Shown here piece by piece: positions 59,456 through 64,000 of a DNA stretch of 64,000 nt (its first letter is position 1; each line of letters starts with the position of its first letter). The notes below the pieces were generated by a model. The model did no database searches, was not told the origin of the DNA, and worked only from the letters and a program-made list of their open reading frames with translations. The position numbers and the translations under genes are program-made. The stretch comes from Magicicada septendecula (taxonomy: Eukaryota > Arthropoda > Insecta > Hemiptera > Cicadidae): the NCBI GenBank assembly GCA_034769895.1, contig CM068369.1:151219574-151283573 (forward strand), read 5' to 3'.

Positions 59456-61884
59456 ATAGCCATTCATTTTTAGAACCTCATTTTAGTGTCAGTTCTTGTT
59501 CTGTTTCTTATTATTCGTTGTATTGTATTATATCGTCTGATATTTATTTATTTTTTTATTCTTATCATCATCATGTTCATAACTTATGTCACAACCAAGA
59601 AAAAGCAAAGTACGGTACCTACACTAAAATCGTATCCCGAACAACTATTTTGGAACGGATTTGGAATTTCCCCTTAAATGCCATAATCTTCGTCTTGCTT
59701 TGAGATATTTAAAAATTGTATGTTCTACATACACGGTATAAGTGGTATATCGACTGCTGCAGAGCATCTTCACTCTTCTGGAGTATCACCTGTTCATCAG
59801 CGATTAACAGAGTATTTATGCATGTGGTGGCAGGATGAAAGTTTATCCCTGGATTTAATTTTTTTTTTCAACAATAAAATACACTTGGATTGTTTCCTCA
59901 AGCTATGAAAATATTGGAAAAACACAACACGTAAACAGTTTGCGTAGGGACTAAATCACAGAGGAAAATATTTTTAATGAATTAAAAATATTGTTTCCAT
60001 TCAAAAACGCGTCTATCAGGAAGGAAATCTGATGAAATGTGAATAATTAACAACAACATTGTTTAGTATAAATGTCACATAAAGTAATTACTCTCGCAAT
60101 ATTTTCAGTATTATGAACGGTCATTGTAATGAATTCTGAAAACATACACGAATGAATTCATACAGCCTACGTGTCTGCAATAAGCTAGTAAATTGAACAA
60201 TGTTATTTTGTTTGTTTTAATTGTGACAGGATACACAATAAATGCTTGGTAAAACACGTATCAAAATTAAAAATAAATTTAGTTTAATTTGTGTAACATA
60301 TAGCCTACACTTGTTACTGGAGAGAATGCTGTCGTACGCAGATAATTTATACTTTTCAAGTATAACTTATTAAATTATTAATCAAGTTCATTTAAATAAA
60401 ATTAATTATTACAGCATTTTAATTGTTTTTAGGTAATGCCGTTTATTTCTTTAATCTTGCCTTTGGCATAGGAGGCGACAGACATTTAATATACATTATT
60501 TAAAATAAAGCTGTAACAGAAGGTCATTTAACTCTTGTAAACGTAATCATCACTTATAAAGAGAATATGAAATTAAATTTTAAATGTTCCCTAACATTAT
60601 TTTGATACTAGGAAATACAGGCCTACCCAAACAACACACACACACACACACATTGTCTGCAGGCAGGTATATGCAGCAGGCAGACGTATGCAGGAGTGCA
60701 ATTGTCTACCACAAACAAATGCCACTGAAGTGAGGTTATAACGAATGGAATTTCTTTAACGGGAATTTATGCATTTTATTCAATTGGTGAGTTTGGTAGT
60801 TTGAGAAATTTCTATTTAAAAATTCAAAAATAGTGAATAACATTCTTTGAAGTGGTACAGTGTACACCACACTACCGATTCTCATTGTTGTCTTCAATGC
60901 CAAATAATAATCCACCATATGGCTAACATCTCGTAGAATATTAATCAGAATTGAATAGCAGTTCTTCACATTTTCCTTATAATTTAATGCCACATAGAAA
61001 ACTGGTATGTAACTGTCATGTTGTCAGAAAATAAAGGGCGCGTATGGTTCGGAGCAGTTTAAACGTTTCAGATAGTTAGAAATCGGTAGCCGTTTTTAAG
61101 ATTATGACACTAAAACATAAAAAACTACAAACGGCGTAAACACTAATTCGTCATTCAAGTGACAAAGTCATACGCAAACTACTGATGAGTATATTATAGT
61201 TTACACAGATATTGAGTATTATTTACTAGACGTTAATGAATAATTCTGAATTTACCGAGTCGAAACTGGGATGGGCAGGAAGGGTAATTTACAATCAGTT
61301 ACTCTTTACAGGATCCAGTAGGTCTAGTGACGGTGTGAGTGCGTTATAGGCCAGGACGGTCTCATATTTCAATGCTATTAATGAGGTGGTGTTAAAGGTT
61401 ATCAACATAAAGCAATAAATTCAACAGGAAAATGGGTATTTAAGCTTTCAGTTAGTAACGTATAAAAGTTGAATAGACAGCATATGGATGTTTTCTAGAA
61501 GTTTTGTATTAAAAGTGACAAACGTTGTCCAATTAATCAGGTGAAACCTGCAAATTTATAAATCGACTGGAGAGTGACGGACTATAAAACATACCTTATA
61601 CGACTGATGTGTGTGTGTAGTGCTGTGCACAACATTTAACCGGCCGAGCTGAGGGGAATAACCTGTTGGGTATTGTATAAGAGAATTAATATAGATTCAC
61701 AGAAAAATAAATTTATTATTTTTATTATCTGACGATAAAATGATCATGATCTGAGATATATTTTCCATGGATTAAAATTCCCAGTAGACGGCAAACTATT
61801 TTAATACCTCGCATGCGTTGTGTACCTTACTTTATAAAGTTTATACTGTCATAATATACAATTATAACGTAGGCCTACGTAGTT
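59456..61884. other. Noncoding, nothing recognised
   Basis: Several short frames (59377-59703, 59720-59908, 60736-60993 minus) have no recognisable domain. A (CA)n tract sits at 60634-60652. No promoter or RNA gene was supported. Confidence 0.55.
60634..60652 (+). repeat. Short (CA)n tract
   Basis: About nine CA units. Confidence 0.9.
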
Positions 61885-61926
61885 TTATATATATATATAT
61901 ACATAAATATATATATATATATATAT
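61885..61926 (+). repeat. Interrupted (TA)n microsatellite
   Basis: TA units broken by CATAA at about 61902; directly precedes the TGTAGCGTGACAG start at 61927. Confidence 0.95.
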
Positions 61927-64000
61927 TGTAGCGTGACAGAAAATCCACTACATCTTAAGTCATATGAAATCATAAAGTTTAATTACACCAACAAATGTTA
62001 TAATAATATTGAATGACATTTAAATAAATCAAAGGAATGAACCACGATAAAATAAAAATCCTCATTACATTATATATAAAAACCACTGTTTAAAAAACCA
62101 AAGAAAGTATCGAAGCAACTCATAGTATAATATCAGTAATCTACCCAGGAAGCTAAGAGCAGTAGACCAGTTATATAAGACCATATCAAGAAAAAAGAGA
62201 CTCAATTAAAGAGTAGTGAATACCAAAATACCCCAAAAACAAGAAAAGGGAAGAATAAAATTTGTGATCAGGAAGAAAACAATACCCTGATACCTGTAGA
62301 GAAGAATAAAGTCAGTATCAGTGAATAAATTAAATGTTCCAAACTAAACCTCAGTCGAGATAACACAAAGTACCTTGGTTTACCCAAGAATGAAGAAGGA
62401 AGACAAGAAAACCAGAAGAATGAAGACTAGAAGAGGGACAAGAATGAAGACTAGAAGAAGGACAAGAATGAAGACTAGAAGAAGGACAAGAAGGAAGACC
62501 AGAAGGAAGATACGAAGAAGGACAAGAAAGAAGACAGGAGGAGAGGAAGAAATAGTATGAAAGAAACACCGTTGTAAAACCTATTATTATATAAACTACT
62601 ATCAACCCCAAACCCACAAAAACTATGCAAAAGAAAGTATAACATACCCAAAATCCTATAAAAATGTAATTATTTAAAAAACTAAAGTGCTGTATAGCGT
62701 TATAAGAAGTGAATCGACTAAAGCTATTGGGTAATAAAGAAAATAAACTAGTCTTAACAGTCCATGATTACTAAAGGTCTGGTCTGAGATAATAAGACTC
62801 AAAATATCAGAACCAACAGTGAAAGTGAATTTGTGTAAGTGTTTTTTAGAAATGCAATAAACTAAAGTTGGTGAAGCTATAACTTATCAGTATGCAATAT
62901 AACAACTTTAATATCTAATAATAAACAGCATAATAAAATAATAAAATGGAAGATTTCCAGTATTTTATTATTTCAATGTAAATCTTTATTTACAAGACAT
63001 TTGTAAAAAATGATAATAAATAGAGTATAGGAGTTCATGTTTACTGATGTAGGGGATCACAAATAATAATGGTTTAGACCAGAAAGCACTGGGATTAATA
63101 TAATATTAACAAGTGTAAAATGTTTAAATAGACTGTTTATTCACAGTCCTAAAATCAATGTGTTAGTAAAATGTATTTGTAAGAGTTATTAGAAAATAAG
63201 ATTTATGTTATGTGTTCTAAAAAGAATTATGTTTGCTAAATAATAGCCTACATACCATTAATAATGTTTAAATAGGTATGCTATGTTAACTCAAAAATAG
63301 TTAAAAGATATATGTTCAAACCATGTCTGCAATATGTTCAATTGTGCAGATTGCTAAACAATGTTCATAATTATTTATTTTAATAACCGTAGTGTTAATT
63401 AACTACTACACCACACAATAAGTTATAAGACATGTTATTTCCATATAATTGTAATTATGTAAAGTCAGAGGAGGAGTTAAGTTTAAATTTATTTGAGAAA
63501 GACAGAAATATAAAATTCTAAAATCTAGGCCATTTGGTGAATTCACAGAAACAATATAAACCAGTATAATTCACTTATAACTCCTGTAAACTAGCAAGAT
63601 TTATATAAGATAACTCAGTTCACCACTAATGGAAATGATCCTATGAGTTAAAATGATAATAAGGAAATATACCTTAAAACATTGTAAATTTTCAAAATAT
63701 ATAAATTAATTAATTTTCAAGAGCAATGTCAAATTTACAGATTAACACAAAAAACCAGTTCAAGGGTTTAATTTATATGTATTTAAGGAAAGGAAGAGGA
63801 ATATGACTAATTAAAATTTATTATAATAGTATTACTGATACCTAAAATGGAGGAATTTTGTATAAAGACGGAAATCCAATTTTGAGCCTATATTTCCAAA
63901 AAGTGAACAAAATTTGTTAATTTACACAAAATGTCTACAGATATGGACTATAATACATCAATTTAAAGGGAATGAGATGATTAAACCAATAATAAGGTTC
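61927..64000 (+). mobile_element. A-rich block, candidate LTR start
   Basis: Begins TGTAGCGTGACAGAAAATCC immediately after a (TA)n tract, resembling TGTAACGTCACAGAACGTTC of the array LTRs and AGTAGCATAACAG at 22611. It is strongly A-rich, has no supportable gene and runs off the right edge. The only internal structure is the 24-bp minisatellite. Assignment as an LTR is inference. Confidence 0.35.
62416..62540 (+). repeat. 24-bp purine-rich minisatellite
   Basis: Units at 62416, 62440, 62464 and 62488 (AAGAATGAAGACTAGAAGAA and GGAC, with variants), then degenerate copies to about 62540. The Arg/Lys-rich + frame and the Ser/Pro-rich minus frame across it come from the repeat. Confidence 0.92.

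Noticed and set aside
61440..61510. Second heat-shock-like promoter (TATAAAAG at about 61462, TTCTAGAA near 61494)
   Set aside because: Order and spacing are wrong, with the two-unit element downstream of the TATA; probably chance.
62351..62617. Arg-rich + frame and Ser/Pro-rich minus frame
   Set aside because: Both arise from the 24-bp purine repeat.

Overview
This is an AT-rich, repeat-dominated stretch of an animal nuclear genome, almost certainly an arthropod and probably an insect. The evidence is the mix of mobile families (Ty3/gypsy LTR elements with GPY-type integrases, several jockey/RTE-like LINE remnants, a mariner transposase, a tRNA-derived SINE) and TATA plus TCAGTT-type initiator promoters with insect spacing. 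I found no intact host protein-coding gene, rRNA, functional tRNA gene or CRISPR array. Nearly every long open frame is either a mobile-element fragment or a shadow of one.

Layout. 1-2893 is a T-rich noncoding block. 2894-9990 is a decayed Ty3/gypsy region flanked by a ~556-bp direct repeat: a broken RT/RNase H/integrase frame (5501-7619), a polypurine tract, a probable LTR with a TATA/initiator promoter (7657 to about 8750) and a short gag-like frame (8801-9118). 9991-12600 shows little. 12620-13940 is a composite repeat with six ~127-bp tandem units. 14930-20930 holds three LINE remnants, a SINE with a clean 13-bp target-site duplication, and a broken mariner transposase. 22611-25512 is an A-rich block that may be a very long LTR ending in a tRNA-Lys-like primer site. 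27449-27820 is an insect-type promoter with heat-shock elements but no recognisable gene behind it. 29600-29930 is another LINE piece. 30117-33139 is T-rich.

33140-38888 is a young, noncoding LTR-element-like structure on the minus strand: 1.6-kb direct repeats, a 2.5-kb interior and a 4-bp target-site duplication. 38961-58022 is the centrepiece, a tandem array of one Ty3/gypsy family arranged LTR - body - LTR - body - LTR - truncated leader. The repeat unit is about 8.06 kb and the two bodies are almost identical, sharing the same nonsense and frameshift lesions. The middle LTR is a mosaic of the two outer ones, which points to unequal crossing-over between LTRs. The bodies keep a textbook -1 frameshift signal at the gag-pol junction. 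The third LTR carries 1.24 kb that the other two lack, including a four-unit heat-shock element and a TATA box. 58022-59450 has two more LINE remnants. 61927-64000 may be the start of another long LTR.

How the parts work together: LINEs, gypsy copies and mariner here are all disabled in sequence. The SINE and the noncoding LTR element would depend on enzymes supplied by other copies. The best candidates for something not routinely described are the mosaic tandem array, the heat-shock elements in an LTR, the orphan heat-shock-like promoter, and a possible tiny spliced reading frame in the noncoding LTR element. All are inferences from reading the sequence; no searches were run.
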